Source: Streptomyces sp. AA1529
GTDB taxonomy: Bacteria; Actinomycetota; Actinomycetes; Streptomycetales; Streptomycetaceae
Length of the DNA: 64,000 bases
NCBI RefSeq assembly: GCF_000280905.1
Contig: NZ_ALAP01000078.1
Coordinates: forward strand, 124,001 to 188,000
Direction of reading: 5' to 3'
Each line of letters opens with the position of its first letter. Within the stretch, counting starts at the first letter, position 1. The notes beneath the pieces are model-generated. The model saw nothing but the letters and a program-made list of their open reading frames with translations, was not told the origin of the DNA and made no database searches. Shown here one piece after another: positions 24,939 through 34,656 of this stretch. A program made the position numbers and the translations under genes.

Positions 24939-25670
24939 TCAGCCGTACGGGTTACCGCGGGGGTCGGCGGGAGCACCGCCCTGCTGCGGGCCGGGGTTGC
25001 CGTAGTACGGGCCCGGCTGCTGCGGGGGCTGCTGGGGCGGGGCCGCCGGGGCTCCGGGGGCCTGGGACTGGCCGTGGTAGGGGCCGGGCTGCGGCTGGCC
25101 TCCGGGCTGGGGTTGGGCCTGCGGGGGCTGCTGCGGCGCATAGCCCTGCTGGGGCTGGGGCGCGTAACCCTGCTGGGGCGCGTATCCCTGCTGCGGCGCG
25201 TAACCCTGCTGCGGCTGGGGGGCGTACTGCTGCGGGGCGTAGCCCTGCGGGGCGCCCTGCGCGCCGCCGACCACCGCGAGCAGCTCCTCCAGTTCGTTCC
25301 GCCAGATGCGGTGCACATTGATGCGCACCGGCTTCGCCTCGCCCGGCAGCGCCATGTGGTAGAAGCTCCACAGGGGGTTGAGCTGGATCTCGCCGAAGAG
25401 CGAGCGGGCCTGCTCCCGCGGGATCGCGTGCACGATTTCCTTCGGGCGCTGCGAGAACCGGGACATCCGCTGCACCAGCAAGGCCTGTTCGGTGACCGTG
25501 ATGAAGTAGTACTTGATGAGGAACTGGCCGATCAGGCCGAGGAATCCGACACTGAGCCACGGTGTGGGCCCCGCAACGGTCCCGACCGACACCAGCGGAC
25601 GGTCTCCGGGAGCCTGTTGGGCTATGGCCTCGGCCACCTGCTTCTTCATCGTCGCCTTGCGAAAGGCCAT
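24939..25670 (-). CDS. Hypothetical protein with Gln/Pro/Tyr-rich repeat tail
   Basis: 243 residues, not recognised as a named family. Residues 1-135 include a hydrophobic stretch (WLSVGFLGLIGQFLIKYYFITVTEQALLVQ, about 38-67) and a basic/aromatic domain (RFSQRPKEIVHAIPREQARSLFGEIQLNPLWSFYHMALP) that looks like a PH-like or photoreceptor-of-lipid type fold; this is only an impression. Residues about 140-243 are low complexity with several GYAPQQ repeats followed by Pro/Gln/Gly runs. The tail could be a disordered interaction region. GAGGAG lies eight bases before the ATG. It stands alone between PIG-L and the SWIM gene. Confidence 0.75.
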   Translation of the reverse strand: MAFRKATMKKQVAEAIAQQAPGDRPLVSVGTVAGPTPWLSVGFLGLIGQFLIKYYFITVTEQALLVQRMSRFSQRPKEIVHAIPREQARSLFGEIQLNPLWSFYHMALPGEAKPVRINVHRIWRNELEELLAVVGGAQGAPQGYAPQQYAPQPQQGYAPQQGYAPQQGYAPQPQQGYAPQQPPQAQPQPGGQPQPGPYHGQSQAPGAPAAPPQQPPQQPGPYYGNPGPQQGGAPADPRGNPYG

Positions 25671-25805
25671 CGGACCGCTCCTCGCTCCGTTCGCCGCGGA
25701 TACGGCGCTGTCTCTGCGTTCGGCGCAGAGTACTCGCTCCGGGTGACAGCGCCCCTCCCGGGGCGGCGGACCGGCCGCCCCGGAGCGCGGTCCCGGCCGC
25801 GACGG

Positions 25806-27185
25806 TCACCGCTGCCCGAGCCCGGTGAGGGCCTGCACCGGGTCGGCCGCGGAGGGGCCTTCGGGCCACCAGTCGGCGGCGTCCGCGCGGCCGTCCGGGC
25901 CGGAGCCGCCGCGGTCCGCGGAACCCGGGCCGGAAGCGTCCCGGTAGGGATACCAGCGGCCGTCGCCCCCGAAGCGGAGCTGGACGGGGCGCGTGGTGTG
26001 GGTGAGCTGGTTGCGGTGGATGGTCATCGCTATCCCCAGGCCCGCCAGGGCGCTGCGCCCGCGGTCGAAGTCGCCCGCCGGCGGATCCCAGGCGGCCTCC
26101 AGCACGGCCAGCCCGGCCGGACCGCCCTGCCGCCAGGCCGCCGCGGCCCGGGCCAGCTCCAGCGGGTCCCGGCCGGCCGACCGCGCCAGACCGGCGAAGC
26201 GCGCGGAGAGGGTGCGGCGACCGGTCAACTGCGGGTGGGTGGCGGCGAGGCGCACGGTGTCGTGCCAGCGCGACAGGTCGGGCAGCGGATCGTACTCGCC
26301 CACGCCACGCGGCCCCGCGCCGTCGTGCTCCACCGGCACGGCGGAGAGCGCGCACCGGGCCCGGACCGCCGCGTCGGCCGCCAGGAAGGCGAGAGCGTCG
26401 GCGTCGGGTGCGCCGGGTAGTTCGGGATAGGCCCCCGGCCCGCTCGCGACGTCCGGCAGCGGCTGCGGCTCGGGGAGCGGAGGGCGCACGGAGGCGGCGA
26501 ACACCTCGGTGGCGAGCCGCGTGACGCGCGGCCCCCGCCCGTCGCCCGGCGAGCCGTCGGCATCCCCGCGGGACCGGCGCGGCGACGTCCCGTCTCCGCA
26601 CGTGCGGGGGCGCTCCGCGGAGGGGCCGGTGCGGGCCGCACCCAGGCGCGCGACCTCCGCGCGCACCGCCTCCGCGCTGCGGCCCCGCATCAGCAGCAGC
26701 GCCCAGGGGTCGGCGTCCAGCAGCGCCCCGGTCCCGTAGCCGAGCGCCGCCGCGTGCTTGCAGGGGTGTCCGCGGTCCGGGCAACTGCACGCGGGCAGCA
26801 GATCCTCGGAGCCGGGCAGCAGCCGGACCCCCGCCGACTGCGCCACGGGCACCACGTCCCAGGGGAGTTCACCGTCCAGCAGCGCCGCCGCCAGCACCGG
26901 GCGGCCGGCGACAGCCGTCAGGAAGGCCGTCCACTCCTCCTCGGACAGCGTGGGCAGCCGCCATTCGGCCCGGTAGGGGCGCGCGCGGCTGCCGCGCACA
27001 TACGCCAGGACGCGTCCCGGCCCCACCCGCGGTGCGGACACCGCACCGGCGGCGCCCCGGGCCCCGTCCGGGTCCGCGTAGGCCCGGCCGCGCGCCAGCC
27101 GGGCGGTGTCCAGCGCCGCGCCCTCCATCGCCCGCAGCCAGCCGGCGCCCCAACTCCCCGCCGGATGCGGTGCGGTGCCGCTCAC
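25806..27185 (-). CDS. SWIM zinc-finger protein
   Basis: 459 residues. A SWIM domain is seen as CSCPDRGHPCKHAAALGYG (CxC...CxH, about residues 133-150), a zinc-binding DNA/protein interaction module. The rest is Ala/Arg/Pro-rich with no catalytic motif that I can see. The GTG at 27185 overlaps the stop of the SNF2 helicase gene (GTGA), so the two are translationally coupled; SWIM proteins next to SNF2 helicases are a common pairing in actinobacteria and archaea, and they probably work together on chromatin or damaged DNA. An upstream extension would overlap SNF2 coding sequence and is rejected. Confidence 0.9.
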   Translation of the reverse strand: MSGTAPHPAGSWGAGWLRAMEGAALDTARLARGRAYADPDGARGAAGAVSAPRVGPGRVLAYVRGSRARPYRAEWRLPTLSEEEWTAFLTAVAGRPVLAAALLDGELPWDVVPVAQSAGVRLLPGSEDLLPACSCPDRGHPCKHAAALGYGTGALLDADPWALLLMRGRSAEAVRAEVARLGAARTGPSAERPRTCGDGTSPRRSRGDADGSPGDGRGPRVTRLATEVFAASVRPPLPEPQPLPDVASGPGAYPELPGAPDADALAFLAADAAVRARCALSAVPVEHDGAGPRGVGEYDPLPDLSRWHDTVRLAATHPQLTGRRTLSARFAGLARSAGRDPLELARAAAAWRQGGPAGLAVLEAAWDPPAGDFDRGRSALAGLGIAMTIHRNQLTHTTRPVQLRFGGDGRWYPYRDASGPGSADRGGSGPDGRADAADWWPEGPSAADPVQALTGLGQR

Positions 27186-30100
27186 GGCTGCCTCCGCAGC
27201 GCCACCAGATCCGCCAGCTCCCGGTCGGTCAGCTCCGTCAGCGCGGCCTCTCCCCCGCTGAGCACGGCGTCGGCCAACTGCTGCTTGGCCGTCAGCAGCC
27301 GGGCGATGCGATCCTCGACCGTGCCCCGGGTGAGCAGCCGGTGCACCTGAACGGGCTGCGTCTGACCGATGCGGTAGGCCCGGTCGGTGGCCTGCTCCTC
27401 GACTGCCGGATTCCACCAGCGGTCGAAGTGGACGACGTGTCCGGCCCGGGTGAGGTTGAGACCGGTGCCCGCCGCCCGGAGCGACAGCAGGAAGACGGGG
27501 ACCGCACCGGACTGGAAGGCGTCCACCAGCTCCTCCCTGCGGCCCACCGGGGTCCCGCCGTGCAGGAGCTGGGCCGGGATGCGGCGTTCGGCGAGATGCG
27601 CCCGGAGCAGCCGGGCCATCTCCACGTACTGGGTGAACACCAGCACCGAACCACCCTCGGCCCGGATCGTGCCCAGCAGTTCGTCCAGCAGCCCGAGCTT
27701 GCCGGAGCGGCCGGGGAGGCGTCCGGCCGCTCCCTCCCGCAGATACTGCGCCGGGTGGTTGCAGATCTGCTTGAGCGCGGTCAGCAGCTTCATCACCAGG
27801 CCGCGCCGCTCCATGCCCGTCGCCTCCGCGATCCGCGCCAGGGTCTCGCGCACCACCGCCTCGTACAGGGACGCCTGCTCCCGGCTGAGCTCGACCGTGT
27901 GGTCCGTCTCCGTCTTGGGCGGCAGCTCGGGGACGATGCCCGGATCGGATTTTTTGCGGCGCAGCAGGAAGGGCCGCACCAGCCGGGCCAGCCGCTGCGC
28001 CGCCTCCGGGTCCTCACCGCCCTCCACGGCTCTGGCGTGCCGGGCGCGGAAGGTCTTGAGCGGGCCGAGCAGTCCGGGCGTGGTCCAGTCGAGCAGGGCC
28101 CACAGCTCGGAGAGGTTGTTCTCCACGGGGGTGCCGGTGAGGGCGATCCGGGCGGCGGCCGGAAGGGTGCGCAGCGCGCGCGCCGTCGCGGAGCCCGCGT
28201 TCTTGACGTGCTGGGCCTCGTCCGCGACGACCAGTCCCCACGCCTGTCCGGCGAGCTGTTCCGCGCTGCCGCGCAGGGTGCCGTACGTCGTCAGGACGAA
28301 CCCCGCGTCCGGTTCCGGTTCCCCGGCTGCTCCGGGGCCGCCGCGCGCCAGCCCCTCCAGGGTGCGTCCGGGACCGTGGTAGCGGCGTACCGGCACATCG
28401 GGCGCGAAGCGGGCGAGTTCCCGCTGCCAGTTGCCCAGCAGCGAGGCGGGGCAGACCACCAGCGTCGGCGCCGTCGCGCCGTGCTCGGCGCGGCGCAGAT
28501 GGAGCGCGATGAGGGTGACGGTCTTGCCCAGCCCCATGTCGTCGGCGAGGCAGCCGCCCAGTCCGAGCGACGTCATCGACTCCAGCCAGCCGAGCCCCTG
28601 ACGCTGGTAGCCGCGCAGCCGGGCGTGCAGCCGGGCGGGGGCGGCCACCGCGGCCCGGTCCGGGTCGGTGGCGGTACGGAGGGTGTCCCGGAGCGCCGCC
28701 AGGGCGCCCACCGGCACCGCCTCCACCCGTTCCCCGTCCACCTCCGCCTCCCCGGAGAGGGCTGCGGCCAGTGCGTCACCGGGCGAGAGGAGCCCCAGGT
28801 GCCGCTTGCGCGCCTTGCGCACCAGCTCCGGATCGACCTGCACCCACTGGTCGCGCAGCCGCACCAGCGGGCGGTGCGCCTCCGCCAGTTCGTCCATCTC
28901 CGCCTCGGTGAGCGGATCGCCGTCCAGCGCCAGCTGCCAGCGGAACTCCAGCAGCTGCTGCTCCTTGAAGAAGCCGAACCCGTCGGCCGCCGAACCCGGC
29001 GACTGCGGGCCCGGGCGCACCACCGCCGTCGCGCTCAGCAGCTCCCGGGCCAGGGCACGCGGCCAGTGCACGGCCACGTCGGCCGCGGCGAGTTCCCGGG
29101 CCGCCCGGCCCAGCAGGTCGTCCAGCTCCGTCCCGGTCAGCGGCAGCACGTCGGGGGCGGGCCGCTCCAGCAACCGTCCCAGCGGCGACCAGGCACGCGC
29201 GGCCCGCCGCACCGCCAGCACCGTCTCCACCCGGGCCCGCGGCCCGAGGTACTCCGCCTCGCCCTGCCACAGCGCGGCCACGTCCGCGACGAGCGTCGGA
29301 TCCGCGGCGCTCGTCGCCTGGACGACCGCCGCCGCGACATACGGCTCCGCCGCGGGGCCGGTCCGCTGCGGGCCGTGCCGCTCCGGGCCGGTCCACCGAG
29401 GGGCGATCGGTTCCGGTTCGGTCCGCTCCCGGCCACTCCGCTCGCCGAGCACCTCCGGGCCGTGCCGCCCGTCCGCGCCCTCCCGGCCGGCGACCGGCCG
29501 GTGGTCCCGCGGGCCCTCCGGCTCGGGGCCGCCGTCGAAGACACGGTCCGCCGACAGATCGAGCCGCAGGGAGACCCGGACACCCGGCTCGGCGCCCGCG
29601 GCCACCTCACCCGCCCACTCCCGCAGCCGCGGATACTGCTCGGTGAGCCGTCGCCGCCCCGGGTCCGCGAAGGCCGGCCCCGCCACCGCGGACCCGGCGG
29701 GGGTGCGGGGCAGCACGTCGGCGACCGCGTCCAGGAAGTCCCGCACGAGTGCCTCGGGCTCCGGGACCCGCAGTGGGGCGTCCGCCGGGCGGCTTCCGGG
29801 GTCCGCCGCATCCCGCGGGACCGGCACCGCGTGCGCCTCCGGGGGGCATGGCGGCGGCGACCGCCCGCAGCTGCGCCACGTCCTCCGGGTCCAGCGGGCC
29901 CGCCCGCCACACGTCCTCGTCCCCTTCGCCCAGACCCGGCACCAGGCGTCCGCGGGCCACCAGCCGCAGTCCGTGCAGCGCCGCCGCGCCCCAGCAGGCG
30001 GCCGCGGGGTGCGCACCGCTCTCCGTACGCGCCCGCATCAACACGGGCAGGGCCTCGCGGACCGACAGCCGACGGGCCGGCACCACGCGCCGCCGCACGC

Positions 30101-30263
30101 CCCCGCCGTGCGGCCGCACCACCGCGAGCTCTCCCGGCACCCCCTGCTCGGGCAGCTCGCCCCCGTCCTCCCGCCAGAACGCCACGCGCCCCTCACGGGG
30201 CACCTCGCCCGGCAGGAACACCGCGGCGCACCTCAGGAGGCCCGCACCGCTCCCCGGACCCAT
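27182..30263 (-). CDS. SNF2-family DEAD/DEAH helicase with an apparent frameshift
   Basis: A SWI2/SNF2 ATPase, about 1026 residues if one base is corrected. Motifs are intact in the C-terminal part: LADDMGLGKTVTLIALHL (Walker A), VVADEAQHVKN (DEAQ box), SVLVFTQYVEMARLLRAHL and ATDRAYRIGQTQPVQVHRLL (motif VI). The N-terminal ~140 residues (start ATG at 30263, MGPGSGAGLLRCAAVFLPGEV) lie in another frame; the frames meet at a run of six G on the + strand, 29841-29846. Removing one G joins RAVAAAMPP to EAHAVPVPRD, as expected for the family. Either a homopolymer sequencing error or a real frameshift; if real, an in-frame restart would lose the N-terminal domain but keep the ATPase. Confidence 0.85.
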
Positions 30264-30353
30264 CCGCGCCTCGCTTCCGCCCTCGTTCCTCGACCGCATC
30301 GGCCCACAGCGGGCCGGCGGGCCGCACACCCGGCCCGCACTCGTGGAACGAGT

Positions 30354-30827
30354 CTAGGAGCGCCCACTGACAAGGCTCCGGCACTCGAGGGATGCCCGGC
30401 CGGGACGGTGACCGGCGGCACGCCGGGCAGCGGGGCGGGGCTCGGCCCAGGCCGGTGCCGCCGTGGATGTCCCGGCCTGGATCACCGGCCCCCGCACCCG
30501 CGCCGGGCCCGCGGCCGTGCTGCGGACCTCGGAGCGTTCGGCCCGCAGCGCCGGGGCGTGCCGCGCGGCCCAACCGCACAGCAGGGCGGCGAACTCCTCG
30601 TCACCTCGTGCCTGCTCGGCCGGCCGGCAGGTCAGTGCACCGACCTGCCGGCCGTCGGCCGGGGCGACGGCCGGCAGCCGCCCCTCTCCGGGGTCGCCGC
30701 GGCGGCCGCCCACCCTGCGCACGAGCGAGAGCAGCAATTCCCGGGCGGACCGCCCGGCCGCGTCGGCAGCACCGCCGGCGGCGGCAGCGGCGGTGCCGGC
30801 GAGGCCGAACACGGTGGCAGCGTCCAT
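30354..30827 (-). CDS. Hypothetical protein
   Basis: 157 residues, not recognised. It has strong G/C third positions along its length, which argues for real coding. The N-terminus is Ala/Gly-rich (MDAATVFGLAGTAAAAAGGAADAAG), then a hydrophobic-basic stretch (ARELLLSLVRRVGGRRG), a helical acidic region with FAALLCGWAARHA and a segment RVRGPVIQAGTSTA that resembles the GPVIQA-type motif seen in various streptomycete effector-like proteins (memory-based, weak). No Shine-Dalgarno is visible; CACCGT at -13 to -8 suggests a leaderless start. It is divergent from the amidase gene across 64 bp and ends 90 bp before SNF2 begins. Confidence 0.45.
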   Translation of the reverse strand: MDAATVFGLAGTAAAAAGGAADAAGRSARELLLSLVRRVGGRRGDPGEGRLPAVAPADGRQVGALTCRPAEQARGDEEFAALLCGWAARHAPALRAERSEVRSTAAGPARVRGPVIQAGTSTAAPAWAEPRPAARRAAGHRPGRASLECRSLVSGRS

Positions 30828-30879
30828 GCGTCTCACGGTGGTTCGGCCGGGGACGGAGCCGCCGGACCGCGTCCGGTTG

Positions 30880-30885
30880 TACCGT
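30880..30885 (+). promoter_or_regulatory. -10 hexamer TACCGT of a leaderless promoter
   Basis: TACCGT lies at -12 to -7 before the GTG at 30892. No ribosome site is present, so the amidase message probably starts at its initiation codon. Confidence 0.45.
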
Positions 30886-30891
30886 TTCCCC

Positions 30892-32154
30892 GTGAGCGGT
30901 CCGAACGCACGTGGAGCAGCCGCCGCCCCGGCGCGTCCGCCCGGTCCCGCCCGCGGTCCGCTGTCGGCGGCCGGGATCGCCGCCGAGGTGGCCGCGGGAC
31001 GCGTCACGGCGCGCGAGGTGGTGCGGGAAGCGCTGGCCCGCATCGCGGAAGCCGACCCGTCGGTCAGAGCGTTCGACTCGGTGTGGCCCGCGCGGGCGCT
31101 GGAGTACGCGGCGGCCGTCGACCGGGCCGTCGGGGACGGCGAGCGGCTGCCGCTGGCCGGAGTGCCGTTGGGGGTCAAGGCCACGCAGCGGCTCTCGGCA
31201 CCTTGCGTGGCCCGGCTGGTCGCGGCCGGTTGCGTGCCCGTCGGTGCCACGGCGACCCCCGGCCCGGGAACCCCGTGGCAGACCTGGGGAATGACCGACC
31301 GGGGCCGCACCCTCAACCCGTTGCGGCCCGACCTGAGTCCGGGCGGGTCCTCGGCCGGTTCGGCCGCGGCCGTCGCGGCCGGGATGGTCCCCCTGGCCAC
31401 CGGGAGCGACGGGGCGGGCTCCGTACGGATCCCGGCCGCGTGGTGCGCGGTGCTCGGCCTGAAGCCGACGGGCGGGCTGCTGCCCCTGCCCGGCAGCCCG
31501 CCGGGACGCCCCCGGCGGAGCGTGCCCGGACCACTGGCGCGCACCGCGGCCGACACCGCCGCCTGCTTCGCCGCCCTCACCGGCACCTCCGCATCCGCCC
31601 CCGGGCCTCCGGAGCGCCCGCTGCGCACGGCGTGGTCGGCCACCCTGGGCTGCGCCGACACCCGGCAGCCGGTCGCCGCGACGGCGCGTGCCTTCCTGGA
31701 CGAGCTGGCCCGGACCGGCGCCGTCGCCCCGCGGCCCGCAGCCGTCCGGCTGCCGGATGCCGCCGACTGCTGGCGCACGCTCCGCGCCCGCCGCCCTCCG
31801 GGGACGGCCGCCGGCCCGGAAGGCGGTACCGCGGCCGGTCCGGCAGCCGCCGCGGCCGCCGACCGCACGGGCGCGGAGCTCGCGGCCGAGCTGGACCGGG
31901 TCTTCGCCGCGGTGGATCTGCTCGCCACTCCGACCACTCCCAACCCGCCGCACGGTCACCACGGGCCGGGTGAGGACATGAGTGTCGCTCTCACCTGGGC
32001 CTTCAACATCACCGGGCACCCGGCGATCAGCCTGCCCGCCGGTCGGACCGGGGCCGGTGAACCGGTCGGGCTGCAACTCGTGGCCGCGCACGGCCGGGAG
32101 GCCGAGCTGCTGGCCGTCGCGGCTGCCGCCGAGACGGTGCCCGGGCCGCACTGA
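30892..32154 (+). CDS. Amidase-signature family protein
   Basis: 420 residues with the amidase signature fold. The Ser-cisSer-Lys triad is visible: lysine in LAGVPLGVKATQR, cis-serine in LSPGGSSAGSAAAVAAGMVPLATGSDGAGSVRIPAAWCAVLGLKPTGG (the GGSSAGS serine and the GSDGAGS nucleophile). Members hydrolyse amides, including Glu-tRNA amidation (GatA) and small amides; this lacks GatB/GatC neighbours, so a small-molecule amidase is more likely. The segment after the lysine is shorter than in most members. The substrate is unknown. Confidence 0.88.
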   Translation: MSGPNARGAAAAPARPPGPARGPLSAAGIAAEVAAGRVTAREVVREALARIAEADPSVRAFDSVWPARALEYAAAVDRAVGDGERLPLAGVPLGVKATQRLSAPCVARLVAAGCVPVGATATPGPGTPWQTWGMTDRGRTLNPLRPDLSPGGSSAGSAAAVAAGMVPLATGSDGAGSVRIPAAWCAVLGLKPTGGLLPLPGSPPGRPRRSVPGPLARTAADTAACFAALTGTSASAPGPPERPLRTAWSATLGCADTRQPVAATARAFLDELARTGAVAPRPAAVRLPDAADCWRTLRARRPPGTAAGPEGGTAAGPAAAAAADRTGAELAAELDRVFAAVDLLATPTTPNPPHGHHGPGEDMSVALTWAFNITGHPAISLPAGRTGAGEPVGLQLVAAHGREAELLAVAAAAETVPGPH

Positions 32155-32190
32155 CCGGCCCGGGTCCGGGTCCGGGCCGCGTTCCGCGGG

Positions 32191-32586
32191 TCAGTTGCCC
32201 AGGTCCGTCGCCCCGGGGGCGGGGGGCTCGAAGCTCTCGAAACCGGCGGCCTCCACGAAGTCGGGCCGGGGGTCGAGTGCGGCGGCGAGCTTGAAGTGGG
32301 CGCGTGCCTCCTCGTCCCGGGAGCCGCGCTGGAGCGTACGGGCCAGGGCGAAGTGCGCGAAGGCGTTGTCCGGCTCGCGCTCCAGCACCCACTGGAACTC
32401 CTGCTCGGCCGAGCGCAGCCGGGCCTCCAGGAAGTACGCGCGGGCGCGCAGCAGCCGCGCACCCCGGTGCTCGGGGTGTTCGTCGATCACGTTGTCCAGC
32501 AGGTCGACCGCGCCGCGCGGGTCGCGCGCTGCCAGCAGCTGCTCCGCCGCGCGGAACTGGATGAGGTTCGTCTCGGGGCTCGTCAC
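32191..32586 (-). CDS. TPR-repeat protein
   Basis: 131 residues made largely of tetratricopeptide helices: AAEQLLAARDPRGAVDLLDNVIDEHPEHRGARLLRARAYF, then EQEFQWVLEREPDNAFAHFALARTLQRGSRDEEARAHFKLAAALDP. Such small TPR proteins act as adaptors; the partner is not known. The GTG at 32586 has AAGGGC upstream. It is convergent with the amidase gene (36-bp gap) and 249 bp downstream of coaE on the same strand. Confidence 0.88.
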   Translation of the reverse strand: MTSPETNLIQFRAAEQLLAARDPRGAVDLLDNVIDEHPEHRGARLLRARAYFLEARLRSAEQEFQWVLEREPDNAFAHFALARTLQRGSRDEEARAHFKLAAALDPRPDFVEAAGFESFEPPAPGATDLGN

Positions 32587-32835
32587 AGCACTGCCCTTCC
32601 GTCGGCTGACGCCTCGGCACAACGCCGGACCGCCCGCGGCCATTCCCGGGGCGGTCCGCCGGCCGGGGACTGGGGAGCATATGCCCCTCGGCCGGGCAAG
32701 ACGAACGGAATACGGCCGGTGTGCCCCTTCCCGGGGAAATGCCCGCCGCGGCGCCGGCGGTCGCGGCGGTCGCGGATCCCCTCCCGGGAGCCGACGGCCG
32801 GTGGCCGGTGGCGGACGGGGACACCCGGCGGCGGG

Positions 32836-33432
32836 TCAGCCGTGCAACTCGTGCCAGATCTCGCGGACCCGGGGCGCCAGCTCCGCCAGCGGCCCGTTGT
32901 TGTCGATCACGATGTCGGCGACCGCGAGCCGCTCGGCACGACTCGCCTGCGCTGCCATCCGGGCGCGCGCCTCGTCCTCGTCCGTGCCGCGCAGCCGCAC
33001 CAGGCGGTCGAGCCGGGTCTCGGTGGCGGCGTCCACGACGACGACCGTGTCGTAGAGCGGCGCGAGTCCGTTCTCCACCAGCAGCGGCACGTCGTGGACG
33101 ACGACCGCGTCCGGGTCGGCCTCCCGCGCAGCACGCTCCAGTTCCGCGGAGCGCTCGCCGACCAGGGGGTGCACGATCGCGTTGAGCGCCGCCCGCCGCT
33201 CCGGGTCGGCGAAGACGAGGGCGGCCAGCCGCGGCCGGTCCAGGCGTCCTTCCGGGGTCAGGACCTCCGCACCGAACGCGTCGACGACCGCCGCCAGGCC
33301 CGGGGTGCCGGGCTCGACGACCTCCCGCGCGACGCGGTCCGCGTCCACGACCACCGCTCCGCACTCGGCGAACAGCCGTGCGACTTCGCTCTTGCCCGAG
33401 CCGATCCCGCCCGTCAGACCCACCTTCACCAT
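32836..33432 (-). CDS. coaE: Dephospho-CoA kinase
   Basis: CoaE phosphorylates dephospho-CoA at the 3'-hydroxyl, the last step of CoA synthesis. The 198-residue protein has Walker A LTGGIGSGKSEVARLF near the N-terminus, the acidic VVVDADRVAREVVEPG (general base and CoA site), and IVHPLVGERSAELE and VVHDVPLLVENGL, all family marks. The ATG at 33432 follows GTGGGGC; a longer start at 33459 is possible but adds atypical residues. It lies between the TPR gene and the PAC2 gene on the same strand, but gaps of 105 and 249 bp do not prove an operon. Confidence 0.97.
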   Translation of the reverse strand: MVKVGLTGGIGSGKSEVARLFAECGAVVVDADRVAREVVEPGTPGLAAVVDAFGAEVLTPEGRLDRPRLAALVFADPERRAALNAIVHPLVGERSAELERAAREADPDAVVVHDVPLLVENGLAPLYDTVVVVDAATETRLDRLVRLRGTDEDEARARMAAQASRAERLAVADIVIDNNGPLAELAPRVREIWHELHG

Positions 33433-33537
33433 GCGCCCCACGCTATCGGGTGACCGCACCCGGGCGGCAGCCCGTATCCGCCGGGCGCCGCCGGGTTCCG
33501 GAACCGGACAGGGCGGCCCACGCGGGAGCGGCCCGGC

Positions 33538-34512
33538 TCACTCCTGGCGCCCGCCCTCGGAGCCCGGACCCTGCTGGCCCTCACGATCGGCGAGGAACTG
33601 CTCGAAGACCGCCCCCAGCTCCTCGGCGGAGGGCAGCTCGGCGGGCTCGGCCACCAGATTGCCGCGCGTCTCGGCACCCGCCACCGCGTCGTACTGCTGC
33701 TCCAGGCCGCGGACGACCGAGACCAGTTCGTCGTCCCCCTCGGCCAGCTGCCGTTCGATCTCGTTCTGGGTGCGCAGCGCCTCCGTCCGCAGCGCGTGCG
33801 CCACCTCCGGGAGGACCAGACCCGTCGCCGAGGTGATCGCCTCGGCCACGACGAGCGCGGCGTCGGGATAGGTCGAGCGGGCGATGTAGTGCGGGACGTG
33901 GGCGGCCACACCGAGCACGTCGTGTCCGCTCTCCGCCAGCCTGAACTCCGTCAGCGCCGCCGCGCTGCCCGGGACCTGGGCCTCGTCGAAGGCGGACCCC
34001 TGGCCGGGTACCAGGTCGGTGCGGTTCCCGTGCGGGGTCAGCCCGACCGGACGGGTGTGCGGCACGCCCATCGGGATGCCGTGGAAGGTCACCGACAGCC
34101 GGACCCGCAGCCGCTCCACGATCTCGCGGAGTGCCGCGGTGAAGCCCTCCCACTCGCTGTCCGGCTCCGGGCCGGACAGCAGCAGGAACGGCGCGTCCGT
34201 GGCGTCGCGCAGCAGCCGCAGCTCCAGCCGGGGCGTCTCGTAGGACACCCAGCGGTCCCGGCGGAAGGTCATCATCGGCCGGCGCGCCCGGTAGTCGAGC
34301 AGGCGGTCGACGTCGAAACGGGCGACGGTGCGGGCGGGCTGGCTCTCCAGCAGCCGCTCCACGATCTGCTCACCGGTGTCGCCTGCGTCCATGAAGCCCT
34401 CGAGGTGGTACAGCATCACCAGCCCGGCGCTGTCCGGCTCGTCGACGATCGCGTCGACCGCGTCGAGTCCCGCCTGGTCCCAGGAGTACATCGCTTCCCG
34501 CTTCTGTGCCAT
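33538..34512 (-). CDS. PAC2-family protein
   Basis: 324 residues of the PAC2 family (proteasome assembly chaperone-like fold; bacterial members of unknown role, often in actinobacteria that have proteasomes). Seen features: MLYHLEGFMDAGDTGEQIVERLL near residue 33, FDVDRLLDYRARRPMMTF, FLLLSGPEPDSEWEGFTAAL and FHGIPMGVPHTRPVGLTPHG, which match the family pattern as I know it. The start at 34512 (MAQKREAMYSW) has CAGGGGT immediately before it; ATG at 34491 is an alternative with GGGA. It lies 215 bp downstream of rpsA, after its terminator. Confidence 0.85.
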   Translation of the reverse strand: MAQKREAMYSWDQAGLDAVDAIVDEPDSAGLVMLYHLEGFMDAGDTGEQIVERLLESQPARTVARFDVDRLLDYRARRPMMTFRRDRWVSYETPRLELRLLRDATDAPFLLLSGPEPDSEWEGFTAALREIVERLRVRLSVTFHGIPMGVPHTRPVGLTPHGNRTDLVPGQGSAFDEAQVPGSAAALTEFRLAESGHDVLGVAAHVPHYIARSTYPDAALVVAEAITSATGLVLPEVAHALRTEALRTQNEIERQLAEGDDELVSVVRGLEQQYDAVAGAETRGNLVAEPAELPSAEELGAVFEQFLADREGQQGPGSEGGRQE

Positions 34513-34656
34513 ACCCCTGCCAACGCCCCGCCCCCGCGCCCGCATTCCCCTTTCGGAGGATCGGCCGTTTCGCTTCCGGGCGGCGTGCGGCGCTTCCGGA
34601 CAGCCGACGCGCCACCGGGCGCCTTCCGCGGGTGGCCGACGGCAGGCCGGAACGGG

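Noticed and set aside
25130..25260. Direct repeats suggestive of a CRISPR array
   Set aside because: They are in-frame codon repeats for GYAPQQ in a coding gene, without regular spacers.
29607..30329. Separate small gene at the 5' side of the SNF2 gene
   Set aside because: Its sequence is the expected N-terminal domain of the SNF2 protein and joins it after correction of one base, so it is not an independent gene.
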